From: Terana coerulea
Taxonomy: Eukaryota > Basidiomycota > Agaricomycetes > Polyporales > Phanerochaetaceae
Direction of reading: 5' to 3'
NCBI GenBank assembly: GCA_024811115.1
Contig: JAKOGH010001112.1
Coordinates: 1-26,935 of the forward strand
DNA: 26,935 nucleotides
The translations under genes and the position numbers were made by a program. Within the stretch, counting starts at the first letter, position 1. Each line of letters begins with the position of its first letter. Shown here piece by piece: positions 1-11,354 of the stretch. A model generated the notes under the pieces. It was given only the letters and a program-made list of their open reading frames with translations, did no database searches and had not been told where the DNA came from.

Positions 1-149
1 ATTTAGGGCAGGCGCGTAACTGACTTCATACGGTTTGTTATAGTTGAGCGTTTCCGACCAAGCGCTATCGCTTGTATTCGTAAATTATGAATCCTCAGCA
101 TACACTCCTTCCTGCGTACTTTTAGACAAGCCGAACCCCTCTCATAATC

Positions 150-1362
150 ATGGCTGGTCGGCTGGTTTTCATCAAGCTCATGGCATTATATCCACCGTGT
201 ATCAAAGTGCACTTAATGTGCTGCGGCAAGAAGACTCAGATCCTCTTCGACTTCGCTATCATATCGACCGCGTTCTCAATGAGATACTTCCAATTCTCAT
301 TGCTGCAGAGAACAAGGAGACGATGCACTTCAAAGGAATGGTTGGAAGCGGCAGAGTTGTTGGGATCCCTTGTTGGTCAGCTTCACTTTGCACTAGAGTG
401 CCGACGGCCGGTACGCCTTTGCTCATAATATATATATACATACATTGACTCCATCTTAGTGAGCAAACAAACGTGCAGCAAATGCATCCGGTATACACCA
501 GAACAACAGGAAAGCGAGGTCGCCCACGCAAGGACATAGACGAAGACTTCTTGCGTGAGGCGATGGCCTCTAACCGCCACATCTTCCAAACACGCCTAGC
601 TGCTGCACTTGGTGTACACTGGCATAGTATACGCCGCAATCTGAATACCTACAACATCAAGCGGAAGTTTTCCACCGCTGACGACCAATTGGACGCTATT
701 GTGCGCGTATACAAGCAGGCCAAGCCCAACGCCGGCATACGATATATTATCGGCTTTCTACGCAAGTATGACCTTCGTATCCAGCACAGCCGTGTATATC
801 AATCTATCCAGCGAGTCGATGGTCTTGGCAATATCCTGCGGCAACGGAGAGCTGTGCGCCGACGTGAATACCGCTTCATCCCGTTCTAATGCCCTTTGGC
901 ATTCGCGACGGTCACCATAAGCTTATTTACTGGGGTGTAGTCATTCATGGATTTATTGATGGATTCTGCCGTACAGTAAGTGTTACTGGCTGCACTTATT
1001 TCATGAGCTTATTAGCGTTTTACTTTCTGGTAGGTCGTGAGCCTTGCTGCAAGTGCCGATAACTCTGCAAAGACCGTTCTTGGAGTTTTCCTTGCGGCAA
1101 TAGCACGCTATGGACTGCCGTCGAGTGCGTGGGGATCGAGGGAGGAGAGAATGTGGAAGTCTCAGTATATATGATTGTACAACGTGGGCCAAATCGAGCA
1201 TCATTTATGTGGGGCAGGTGAGTTATCTGAGCGTCACAATGCTTACCCAGCCACTTATTACTTCTCTCTAGCTCTATGCGCAACACTCGCATTGAGCGGC
1301 TATGGGTGGAAGTTGGCCGGCAGTTCTGCATGGCTCCTCGGGCATGTTGGCTGCAGAGGTGA
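150..1362 (+). pseudogene. Integrase-type (rve-like) DDE transposase remnant
   Basis: Decayed gene for the integrase-core DDE protein found in many copies in agaricomycetes and some animals. The N-terminal helical part (YHIDRVLNEILPIL, then EWLEAAELLG) is followed by an intron at 411-478. Next comes an AT-hook/HTH-like part (GKRGRPRK near 510-535) and pieces of the catalytic core: NALWH and DGHHKLIYWG near 890-930, GDRG then GEN near 1130-1150, and NTRIERLW near 1276-1300. These are the expected places of the D, D and E residues. GT-AG introns also fit at about 975-1034 and at 1218-1271. The reading frame breaks at least five times (near 333, 879, 897, 1123 and 1138), several at short homopolymers, and no continuous C-terminus is visible. 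The identification rests on remembered family motifs. The start is not resolvable. Confidence 0.85.
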
Positions 1363-2239
1363 GCAACGGGGTTCAAAGGTCGAGATGAGGGCAGGAGAAA
1401 TGGACTGCAGAGGCGCAAAACCCTCCAGCTCGCGGTGACAAAGCCTGTGGTGCGCCCCAAGTGTTTCGCCAATATGCCAATATCGAGCGGAGTAACTATC
1501 CCTCTTCAAGAAATTCAACACACAACAACACTCCGAGTGAATTATACATGTATTTCCGCATTTTATCACTGTACTGAACACTACTAAGTACCAATAATTG
1601 GCCCTGTAGGCGTACTATACGCCAGAGAGGCTGGAAGGAGTGGCCGACGAGGCGGTCGATTAGACGCCCAAACCTCGGGCCTAAGTCACAGGCGCTTCAT
1701 GTCAGTCAGCGCGCTAAACGTCAGTCGCGCGTGCATTCGTCGGTCGCGCGTGCATTATTTTATTTGTACATTCTGGACAGCATAGCGGTCAATGACAAAG
1801 CTAGCGTCTTAGCGGGACGCGCACCACTGCATAATTGGTATTTCAAGTAAATTATTTGTACATGAACAGATGCCGACTACATGACACACTGCAAGACGTG
1901 TAGAAGTGCAGCGCATACAGCGGCGTACACTCCTACCGAGGCCTAGAGGAAGCTAGGATGGTTACTCACCTGTAGGTTGGTTGATACACACGTTAGTGGG
2001 TTGAGAGTTGTAAGAGTCTTGTTATGTATGGCGCAGAGAGCTGCCTTATATACAATACTGGGTGGCTGTACTACAAACAGACACAAATAGGTACCAGGAC
2101 AATAGACAATAGGCATCGTCATGGTGGAACCTGGTAGAACAATAGAGAAGATGTGAGCAGAGCGCTACGGGCGTCTATCTGACTCAACAAGACGATGAGC
2201 TACGTGTGAACCTCTCCTTCACAGACGAAACACAGCCGG
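1363..2239. other. Intergenic stretch without recognisable gene
   Basis: No coding region with coherent splice sites was found between the transposase remnant and the RCE1 stop. Two near-identical 17-mers (tcagtcgcgcgtgcatt at 1721-1737; one mismatch at 1740-1756) form a short direct repeat. The part nearest 2240 is presumably RCE1 3' untranslated sequence. Confidence 0.5.
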
Positions 2240-3538
2240 TTATGGCCAGTAGATGCTACTGGCGCCCTTGGTCCATTCCTTCAGGGTGTATGCATACCCT
2301 GCGACTCCCAGCAGGTACGCGATGATTATGGCTGGAGCAGATAGCACAGTTCATGAGCGCATGGTTTTTGAAAGGCCAAAGTGTGCTCACATGACCGCTT
2401 CTGGGGAAATTGTGCAAGGTCGGAACTAAATCCAGGGAGTCCCATGATATTGCAGAACATATGGGAAGCGATAGGGGGCAACAGGGATCCTGTACGCAAG
2501 AACAGGAAAGCACAGTGAAACCCAAACAAAGTAGTATATGCCGTTTGGAAAACTAATTCAGAATGAATAAGGACGCTGCCTCGGCGGACTGGAAGACTGG
2601 ACTCACTGACTGCTAAAATGGCATTTTGAGCAGCAAATCTAGTACGCCCTAATCGCGAGTACACTTCCATGCCATGGTGAACATGCGCTGTTGGCTCATG
2701 TGAGCGGCGTATATATAATATTGTGAGGATGGGGCCTGACCTACACCGAACCACAGTGGACTCAAGAATATCTTCTTCTTCGTCGACGAACGCGCCATTG
2801 CATAGACTGCAAGTACACAAGCTCTGAAAGCGATTTCCTCGGTAATCGGTGCCTAGACATGATTTAGTTCGGGCTGCCGAGACGGATCATGGATGGGCGA
2901 GAACGAACCACGATGTAGTTCCGCAGCCCTATCCAGGACGTGAACAGAGGCTTGACACTCAGCTGGTAACTCCAGTATCTCTGAAGCGGCAGGCTTTCGC
3001 TGACATACAGCACGTATAGCGGCCCCAAGAATAGAACTGGCGCGGTGAGGGACGCGAGCAAATCTGAGCTGGAGTATTTCAGTCCTAGCTGTCGGGCTGC
3101 GGATGATGTGGGCACAATCTAGAAGTAGAGTGAGGACCGACAATAAGAGGTTGTTGGCGAACATACATCCGGAGACCCATCCAATGCCACCACACCGAGT
3201 ACAACAAGACAGCTCAGCGTCGTGCTGATCGAGACTGCAACCAACCGGGCCCGGATTACGTCGGGGTCATCTCGTCGGCGTACACGCTCCTTCGCTTGTT
3301 CGGTCGCGTTGTCTGTCGAGTACGTGAGTCGTGCGCTTTGGGAGACGTAGAGCGAGCCGACGTAGGACGCTGCGAAGAAGAGCGCGAGACCGTGGGCTTG
3401 CAAAGTCGACAACACAAAGGGGATTCTGGCAGCAGAGCCATGGCTTCGACCTCGTCTATTACAGCCAGCCTCTTGAGGTACGAGATAGCCGCGACTGCGA
3501 GAGGCAAGGGGGGAAAGGTGTTGAGTCGCGCTGGACAT
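2240..3538 (-). CDS. RCE1: CAAX prenyl protease 2 (Rce1)
   Basis: ER-membrane endopeptidase that removes the last three residues of farnesylated or geranylgeranylated CAAX proteins such as Ras, Rho and lipopeptide mating pheromones. Six exons on the minus strand: 3538-3167, 3118-2909, 2852-2741, 2687-2607, 2552-2391 and 2331-2240. All introns are 48-59 nt with GT-AG ends. Exons sum to 1029 nt, 342 aa, typical for fungi. Hallmarks are [14 protein letters not shown] in exon 1, PVLFLGPLY and KPLFTSW in exon 2, the catalytic Glu pair in [10 protein letters not shown] (about residues 195-204), [10 protein letters not shown] (His 233/236), and SHMFCNIMG (His 289, Asn 293). Several hydrophobic segments fit a multipass protein. 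The start at 3538 (MSSATQ) is preferred over an upstream ATG at 3586, because the extra 16 residues do not resemble the family. It shares a 128 bp divergent promoter with the KEL3 homologue. Confidence 0.95.
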
Positions 3539-3666
3539 GGTCGCGGTAAGTAGACACAACAAGTCGCGGATCTGAGATCCGATCACAGGCTAATTGACCC
3601 TGCTTTGATCGCGTCCTTCAGGTCTCTCTGCTTAGCCTACCATACTCGATATTCTACCCCACCAGA
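3539..3666. promoter_or_regulatory. Divergent RCE1/KEL3 promoter
   Basis: Only 128 bp separate the RCE1 start codon (minus strand) from the KEL3 start codon (plus strand), so both 5' untranslated regions and core promoters lie here. No clear TATA box. A short palindrome, tcggatctgagatccga (3568-3584), lies near the middle and could bind a dimeric regulator. That role is inference only. Confidence 0.6.
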
Positions 3667-6600
3667 ATGGCGAAGAAGAAAGCAGCGGACTCTTCCAAAG
3701 CGGCTGCTAAAGTAGCTAAGAAAGTGAAGGCTGAAAAGAAAGTTGATAAGAAGGAGAAGAAAAAGGCCGGAAAATCCAAGGAGACTCCAGGAAGATGTAG
3801 ACGACCTGGAAGCCATCTTGGACAAGGTAAGTGTACCCCATACTTGTAATATCATGTGAGGGCTGACTGGGAACATAGTAGATGCAGAAGGATTGGGAAG
3901 AAAAACACAATGTGACCGAAGAGCTTGTGGAAGGACCCCCAGCCGAAGAGTGAATGCAACACTAACTCCTTGTCCCACCGGAAACTATCTCTGGTGCATC
4001 GGCGGAGAATTCTTTAGTGAAGATGGAAAGGCTGTAAGCTACGTCCTCCGATCTGTGTGGCGATTTTTATGAAAGGGCTACGCGCTGTAGCATTTCTATA
4101 ACGACGTATTCCGGTATTCACCCGACAAGGTGAGTCGAATTCTTGGATGGGATGGCGTATTCTGAACAAATGCGTAGGATGAATGGAGGAAATTCGTTTC
4201 ACCCACCTGTCCTGGACCTCGCTCCGCTCATGCAGCGGTCGCCTCGCCTGCAAGTGGCGGGAAAATATTTATCTTCGGTGAGAACACTGTTCTTGCGTAA
4301 CAGCTCAGGAAGATGACAAGCCACTACAATCAGGAGGAGAGTTTTCTAGCATGAACCAAACCACATTCCATCACTATCGCGACTTCTGGTGCTTCGACAT
4401 CTCGACACATTCGTGGGATAGGATTGAAACGAAGCTTCTTCCTTCTGCGCGGTCAGGACATCGGTAGGTCTATATATGCGCTCCGAAATGGCGTGAAGCT
4501 GATAAGGGGCATAGTCTGACTATGTGGAAACATTATATAGTACTGTTCGGTGGTTTCTACGACCCCGGTCTTAGGAGTGAGTATCCATGAATCAACATCA
4601 CTATCTGTGATCTAACGGCGGCGAATGCAGCGAATTACTTGAACGACTTGTGGCTGTTTGACACTCAAGAATACATGTGGAAGCAAGCCGAGCTCAAGGT
4701 GAATGAAAAGAAGCCTTCGTAAGTAAATCATGTTTCCAACTCGAGCGGATCAGAACCTGATCAGCAGTACAGTCCTCGGAGCGGCTTCTCCTTTCTACCA
4801 TCTCCAGATGGAATTGTTTTGCATGGTAAGTCTTTGGCAGCTACCCTGAGGCTTTTGCTCACCAGTGACCCGAAGGCGGTTACTGTAAAGAGTACAGCAA
4901 AGGCAAACGGCCTGTAGGGGTCATGCTAGAAGACACTTGGTTCTTGAAGTATGTGTCATTTACGCCCTAGCCGTAATGATGTGCTTACTGGAGCTTGGGT
5001 AGTCTGAGTCTACCTACGGAGCCCGCAGAACAAGGGGCCTCGTCCAAGGCCTCCTCGTCTAAAGCGTCTGCAAAGTCCTTCAATATGCCTACCTTCAAAT
5101 GGGAGAAACGCAAGAAGATTGGATATGCGCCATCCTTACGGTCGGGATGTACTATGGCATTGTGGCAAGCGAAAAACCTGGGCGTTTTATTCGGTGGCGT
5201 GACCGATGAAGACACGAGCGAGGAGACTCTCGACAGTGTTTTCCACAACGACTTGTAGGTGGTCAGTGCCATCGCGTTTTCGTCGAGCTTATCGAGTGCA
5301 GGTTTGGGTATCAGACAGCTGGTAGCGGACGGTGGGTGTCAATGCAGCTGAAGAAGCCTAAGAAAGCCAAAGGTGATGTAAGCAAGCGGCGGCAGAAAGA
5401 GACGGCCAAGAAAGAGAGTAAAGCTGCAGTCCCCGTGAAGGAAGACCAGTCCTCTGAGCAAGAGCAAGAGAAAAGTTCCGAGGAAGAAAAGGAGGAGGTG
5501 TCATCCGAAGACGAGGTAAGTAAGTCTACAGTGGAAAGTATCGCATTGTTGATCTGCGAAAATCAGGAAAGGCCGTGGATGAAGGCACGGCGGATTGCGC
5601 GGCAAGCGCTGGCGCAGTCAAAGGCGGCGAGGGCGGAAGCCAAACGTCGAGCGGCTTCTCCTACTTCGACCGCCGTTACAGATGCTACTACCTCGACCGC
5701 CGTTACAGATGCTACTACCTCGACCACCGTTACAGATGCTCCTACTTCGACCACCGTTCCGAAAGCAGAGGACTACCACTTGTACGATCCTGATCGTACC
5801 ATTCCGTTAGCGCGCTACAATGCCATGCTCGCAGTCGTCCGCAACACCTTGTATATGTCGGTGATCTTCTTCTGTCTCAAAGACTATGGGACTGAGAGTG
5901 ATTCAACAGCTATGGCGGCATATTTGAACGTGGATCAAAGGAATATACTCTTGACGACTTCTACTCTCTCGCGCTCGATAAGCTGGACAGATACGTCTGC
6001 TTGAAGCCCAGCAACATCGTCATCCCGACAGAGGGCCCTGAAAGCAGCAGCGACGAAGATGGCGATGAATCCGGCAGCGGAGGCGACGAATCAGGTACTG
6101 GGAGCGATGAAGAGGACTTCTCTGACAGCGAAACGTTGGTGGGCAGGTCAGCCGCTGGGTCGCCGACAAAAGGGCTTGGACTTCGATGATATCGACCTCG
6201 ATGACAAGCTCGCGATCGTCAAGGAAGATCCTTCGGATGACGAGAAGGTGGGTGTTCACCTTAAAGAGGGTACAGGGGAGTTCAACATGCTTCCTTTAGG
6301 ATTCACCGCAGGATGCAGCTCTAGCCTTCATGGGTGTCACGAAGGATGCCAGTGCACTCTCCGAAGAGGAGCGGATCAACACTCCGATGCCTGGCGACAC
6401 CCTTGCCATCTTTTATGCTCGCTCACGTACGTCCCACTACTGGTGTAGAGCGCCTTATCACGTTTATATTAATTATCATTATGTACAGGCGAGTACTGGG
6501 CGCAAAAGGCATACAAACCCGGCGGCGAGAACAAGGCCAAACAGCTGAAGACGGAGGGTTTCGCTCTCGCCAAAGAGAGATACAGTAAGCAACTCAATTC

Positions 6601-6768
6601 AAGATAGTTCTCCAAAACTGACGAGTCAATTATATAGCTGCTTATAAGCCGGTCTTGTCAGAAGTGGAGAAGATTCTGACAGAGGCGGGTCTTGACAAGG
6701 AAGAGATGAAGAATGTCGCGAAGACGGCCGCTAAGGACAAGTCGACGGAAAGTCGTAATCGGAGATAG
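3667..6768 (+). CDS. KEL3: Kelch-repeat protein with C-terminal DUF4110 (KEL3/KLHDC4 homologue), frameshifted in this copy
   Basis: Conserved kelch beta-propeller protein, molecular role poorly known. Exons: 3667-3826, 3882-4033, 4091-4129, 4178-4277, 4334-4463, 4515-4576, 4631-4718, 4773-4825, 4876-4948, 5003-5254, 5302-5515, 5567-5856, 5910-6247, 6312-6426, 6489-6584, 6638-6768. The order is a Lys-rich N-terminus, kelch blades (WCIGGEFFS, IFIFGGEFSS, IVLFGGFYDP, IVLHGGYC, GVLFGGVTDED, YGGIFERG), an acidic linker, then DUF4110 (TPMPGDTLAIFYARS to GLDKEEMKN). Three single-base shifts interrupt the frame: CC for C near 3788, five C for an expected six near 3940, and GGG for GG near 6172. The exon total is 2293 nt. 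The net correction of -1 gives 763 codons plus stop. All other codons and splice sites look functional, so assembly error or recent decay are both possible. Confidence 0.93.
5663..5757 (+). repeat. 27-bp minisatellite in KEL3 exon 12
   Basis: Three full 27-bp units (5663-5689, 5690-5716, 5717-5743) and a partial fourth encode a TSTAVTDAT-like nonapeptide in the linker between kelch blades. The reading frame is kept, so copy number could vary without frame loss. Confidence 0.85.
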
Positions 6769-6930
6769 ATATGACTTGTCCATGAGCCGGAGGCAAGACA
6801 AGTTCCCTAGAACACCGTTTCTAACAAATGTCAAACCCGAGCTCGCAGTCTTTCGCACTCATCGCACAGAATCTTTAAACAGTCCAACCCTTCACCTCCC
6901 GGAGGCTCTCAACCGTTAGAAGGCTCTCAG

Positions 6931-7756
6931 TCACAGAGTACATCGGTGAAGCTCGGTACCTATGTTGCTTTTTGCCGTTTCCACGCCGCGGTCATCCTTT
7001 GCCTTGGTGTCGGACGGAATGTCATCTACATCTGGGACATTCCGACCGACATCTTGAGCAGCCGACGCGAAGACGAGCGCGCTCTCATAGCCGTGCACTC
7101 TACGCGACATCTCGGCAGCAGTGTTACCGAGACATAGTACCACCTCTTCCTCATTCCCTGCACCGCCGCGTTCAGTGTCCCTCAGACACCTTGTTGAAGT
7201 TCGGTCATCTCTACAGCTAGCTCCGTTATCTGGCGGTACTGCGCTCGACAGTTCGTTACAGCATGGAATCAGGTAAGGCTCCTGATATATTCGCTGTACT
7301 CACAACGATGAATGTTGATATTCTCGATGGCCCCTCAGAAGACTCTAGGCCGTGCCGATAGCTCTTCGCGCGAGACAGCGACCTCCCATCACAGATACAC
7401 GCCAGGAAGATTGATATGGACACGACGTCAACTTACTGCCTGGTTATCGCAAATGTCTGGTCCTCGAGCTTCCGCCACGCATGTACGAGCTTGTGCGCAC
7501 ATGACGGCCTAGTGGTTACGGCCACAAGGGCAAAATGGAAGCAGCGCCATCCTGCATCGACTTTCGTCTTTTGTTGCCTACCGAGAGGTATCCTCAACCT
7601 AGGGATAGCGAGCAACGGAACGTGGAGAAGATGGATAGCATTCTCGGAGCTAGTGTCGGTCAGCCAGATTGCGCGGCGCATGCTGAATGCACATATGCTA
7701 CTCGCCGCGTTCGCATTCAGGATACCAAGCGTGATTTTATGGTAATGCAAGGTCAA
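6931..7756 (-). pseudogene. Array copy 1: truncated relic of the uncharacterised helical family
   Basis: Two separate blocks match copy 2 at 8006-10409. Near 7440-7640 (minus strand) is the exon-5 part (VPLLAIPRLRIPLG, then WRKLEDQTFA; copy 2 has PVLAVPGLEIPLD and WQRLDDEKYQ). At 6931-7200 is the C-terminal TPR-like part (VLCLGNTAAEMS, ALVFASAAQDVGRN, DTKAKDDRGVETAKSN). The sequence in between (exon 6 and most of exon 7) is missing. The frame shifts between GMRK and VVLCLGN near 7142, and an in-frame stop lies further upstream. The KEL3 stop at 6768 is convergent with it. It is closer to copy 2 than to copies 3 and 4. Confidence 0.75.
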
Positions 7757-8005
7757 GAAGCAGAATGAGGATCATAGGACTCGGTTTCAACATGCCGGGT
7801 GTATGGGCAGTGGTAACTTGGTAAGGACGAAAGCGAGAATAAAGGACACGCAGCGATCATTGGCCATGTAACGTCGCGTTGTTGCAATGTATTTGACACA
7901 TGCCACATCGTACAAGAATGATTTATTTTTCTGAAGTTGCAACCCTAGGTCTAGGTTGGTCCTGTTGCAATCCCAAGATACAGCAGCAGTTTTGACGTAG
8001 TGCCC

Positions 8006-10409
8006 TTACTTCTGCGAAGCTTTTAACTAACAAGGCAAAAACAATAACTAGATGTCGCAAACGATATGGAAAGACAAGACTCACATTACTTCTGGCCGTC
8101 TCAACGCGACGGTCATTCTTCGCCTTTGTGTCCGCCGGGATGTCTTCCGTTCCGGGTGCGTTGCGCCCGACGTCCTGCGCCGCCAGTGCAAAGATGAGCG
8201 CGCCCTTGTAGTCCGTCATGCGGTACGACATCTCAGCCGCATTGCCAAGACACAGAGCCGCCTCCTTCCGCATCCCCTTCACGGCCGCCGCCCATTGTCC
8301 GTCCGCCGCGGCGTCAAAGTTGACCAGCGCCGTCGCGAGCTCCGCCGCCTGCCGATACTTGGCGCGCGCGAACGACATATCACCGACAGTGCCCTTCTGT
8401 ACGTCCCGGCGGCAGCTCTCGCGCTGAGCAGCGACGCGCTTCGCCGCGAGTGGGAGCAGCTTCTTCACGACCGACGCGCTCGTAATCTGTTTGACCTGCC
8501 CCAGGTCGGTGCGTGGTGCGCAACCGGGCGGAAGCGCTGTCCAAGACGGGACCTTCGCAAGCAAGCCGCGCTGTGCGAGCAGTGTGAGCATTCTGAGAAG
8601 ACCCGTCGGGCCTGACACGCCCGCTTGAGGAACCTGCGAGGGGGCGTCGATGTCATTGTTCCGTCCTGCCTCAGCAATGCTCATCGGCACACGGTGGATG
8701 TATCCTGTTCGCTCCGACCAGTCATGGACGTCCTGTATGGTACTCGAAGGACTGGGGTTAAATTCGTCGACAGAAAGCGGGGTCGACTGCTTGGTGGCCA
8801 GGTACGAAATGCGCAGTAGGGAAAGTAGGTCGCTGTCCTTGACGCTGGGCGAATATGCAGCAGAGACAATAAGCCGCAGGAGGCAAACTCGCACGTTCGC
8901 TGCGAGAGGTATTCATATCTAAGTTCTCCACAACTGCAAGGTGAATAAACTCACAACGGAACTCATAGATAGTGGAGATGATATCGGGACCAGGCTCTGT
9001 TGCATGCCAGTCCTTCTTCACGCGAGATATCATGCTTCAGATTGGGGTGAGTAGCTGAATAGTTGAAAATAAGCAGCGAGGGATACCATACCGATTGATG
9101 TCCTGGTATTTCTCATCATCAAGCCTTTGCCATGCTAGCACAATTTTGCGCGCCCAATCGGATCTGGAGGTGAAGATTTCGATGGCGGATATCGTAGCCT
9201 GCCACTCAGCATCAAACTCCTCCTTCACTTCTCCATCTAGAGGAATTTCCAGACCAGGGACAGCAAGCACTGGCGGTTGGACGAATTGCGATAGCATTTC
9301 ACAAGCTGGACGGCTTATTGAGACGAGAGACTGCGCATGAGAGAAGAGTACATACCCAGCTGGTCTACTTCTGATTCGGGACACCAGGGCGCTCTCGGCG
9401 TCGTGACGCAGTCGAGCAGGTAGTCGATCGTAGCAGGATTTGCTTTCAGGATGTCCAAGAAGTATTGGCGCGACGGCGCCGGGTACCGAAGCAGAAGAGC
9501 AGCGCAGGACCAGAAACAGTTCTCTTGCGTGAGGCAAAACCACCTTTTACCGTATTTGACAGCATACTCAGGAGTCGCCTTGCAAAGAGTGTTGTTAGAG
9601 CCTCATTTTTCCCCGGTCATAAGAAAACTATCTCTCACCCGTATGCTGTTTGTCATCAGGCCCATTTGCCAGCACTTGTCCGGATCACGAAGCTCTTCCG
9701 AGTAGCTATCCACATCCTCCACTACATGGCGAGAGAGCTTCTCCATGACTGCCCCGGTATTCTGTGCACTCAGGGTACTGCCTATGTCGAGCTCCGCGCA
9801 GATCACTCGCAGGAACCGAGAAGCACCGTATTTGTGGAGACTGAGTCCATCGCCTACTATGATCTGCCCAAAACGGGACCATGTTAGCACACTAATAATA
9901 TCAAGTAAATATGACGGGGAACACACATTCAATGTGAGGTTCAGGGCTTTTTGCGCGACCGCTTGCTGCAAGTACACCCGTCGTTGGGCGGGAGTGGCCG
10001 TATGCGACAGGTAACAAACTGACTCCCACGCTCTGTAGACCGCGGTATCGATGTCGTCGCGTGGATGCTGTACAAGAGACAGGAATGCATGCAGGATGCC
10101 GGTTTCTACACATGCTGTTTGGAAGGCATCCCAGCCCCCGTGCGGGTGCGATTCGTGCCGCCGCGAGAACTTCGCTTGGATTTGACCCTGAAATACTCGT
10201 CAGTACGTTTACTGATATGGAACAGCACATAGCGCGGGCGAATATGCTCAGAGAGGGAAACTCACCACATACGTTTCTACCACGAGGCCATCGCCTTCCG
10301 CTGGTACGGCCACCCGCTTGAAAATTTGTGGGAGATAGCTGCGTAGCTCGGTGATAGGAAGCGCATAGATCTTGAAGGCATTTCCTGGTGTTATTTCTAT
10401 TCTGCTCAT
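8006..10409 (-). CDS. Array copy 2: uncharacterised helical protein, intact, 660 aa
   Basis: No named family recognised. Exons: 10409-10266, 10187-9927, 9863-9639, 9578-9356, 9305-9092, 9034-8955, 8899-8085 and 8026-8006. They sum to 1983 nt with no internal stop. Exons 4, 5 and 6 (223, 214, 80 nt) have exactly the lengths of those in copy 4. The start MSRIEITPGN parallels MELTPENAPE of copies 3 and 4. The protein is soluble, with no signal peptide or membrane segment, and appears mainly alpha-helical. Its C-terminal 120 residues (KYRQAAELATALV, CLGNAAEMSY, GALIFALAAQDVGRN) look TPR-like. Without the last intron (8027-8084, good GTGAGT donor) the frame would run to 7923, adding about 40 residues. 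The spliced form is favoured because its length matches copy 4. A scaffold or adaptor role would be guesswork. Confidence 0.85.
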
Positions 10410-10924
10410 CTTTGAGAGGAGAAACAGATGGTGGACGTGGACAGAGAGGAATGTGGTTAGTGATAAAGAACTAATTAACGAATGAGACGCGCAATGGCCA
10501 CACGCGTTGTTGTGATGTGTTTGGCACGCTCCGAGAAAATCGACAATTAATTTTGAACGCGTAACCCCCTTGTTGCAGAAAAAAAAAGCATAATTGAATA
10601 CAGCAATGCATAGTAACTTGAAGGCTATCGAAAGCAGGCTCGCGGCGGGTGCGGCGAGACTCTTGCATCTAGCTAGTATAGGACACATCACATTACTAGC
10701 AGGGGCTGCTGACCAAAGAAGCGTAGTGCTCGGTCCGCACGCAAAGTCTGGCGAACATACAGACTGTCACTTGCCAGAGAGCAAGAGCTAGAGAGACGCG
10801 TGAGGGTAACCATATCCCCCTTGCAAGCGTATGCATGTTGCTACTACTGGAAAAATACCGAGCGAAGGCAGTGGCGATGTGCGCTGGATCAAGACTTGTC
10901 AAGGTATACGTGCGTCTAGTGATA
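10410..10924. promoter_or_regulatory. Upstream region of array copy 2 with two ACGCGT boxes
   Basis: No gene found. ACGCGT occurs at 10502-10507 and 10557-10562, 93 and 148 bp before the copy 2 start codon. The same hexamer lies just upstream of copies 3 and 4. ACGCGT is the core of the fungal MCB element bound by MBF-type APSES factors; use here is inferred. The rest up to the GGGTAA-rich repeat shows nothing recognisable. Confidence 0.5.
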
Positions 10925-11274
10925 GGCAGGGGTTTGCAAACCCTCCAAGGGTTAAGGGTAAGGGTATGGAGGGTAAGGGTAAGGGTTGAGGAAAGTTAAC
11001 CCTTATCTGGCAGGGGTCTGTATTCAAGCACTAGGCATATTGCTAGAGAGGGCTGCAAGTATTGTAAGTGCTTTCTATACCAATGCAAGCCACTCAAATA
11101 GAAGACTGGCATTATAAGTAAGCGGGAAAAGGCACTTAAAGCACCATTTTCAGCCTATTTTGGCAAGGGTTTGAAGGGTAACCCTCAACCCTTACCCTTC
11201 ATGAGGGTAAGGGTAAGGGTATTGGAGGGTAAGGGTAAGGGTTGCCCTCTGAGCATGGAGAGTTTACCCTTGCC
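10925..11274. repeat. GGGTAA-rich inverted-repeat element, possibly a degraded MITE
   Basis: Clusters of AGGGTAAGGGT motifs sit at both ends (10948-11008 and 11165-11252), in both orientations at the right end. The outer ends are loosely inverted: ggcaggggtttgcaaac at 10925 against ggcaagggtaaact read backwards from 11274. The middle (about 11010-11160) is ordinary sequence. Termini plus clustered subterminal hexamers resemble non-autonomous hAT elements, but no target-site duplication was found, so the class is uncertain. Confidence 0.5.
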
Positions 11275-11354
11275 AATTACTACATGCATCTATAGCTAGA
11301 CCCTTGTGTTGTCGTTGTATACAGCTTAAAGCTGAAATATTTGTCAGTAATCTG

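Noticed and set aside
1600..2230. Possible solo LTR
   Set aside because: No matching ends, target duplication or second copy could be found.
8052..8615. Open frame of 187 codons on the plus strand
   Set aside because: Antisense shadow of exon 7 of array copy 2; the minus-strand product aligns with copies 3 and 4.
10940..11252. Interstitial telomere array
   Set aside because: The unit is GGGTAA, not TTAGGG, and it occurs in both orientations around a non-repeat core.
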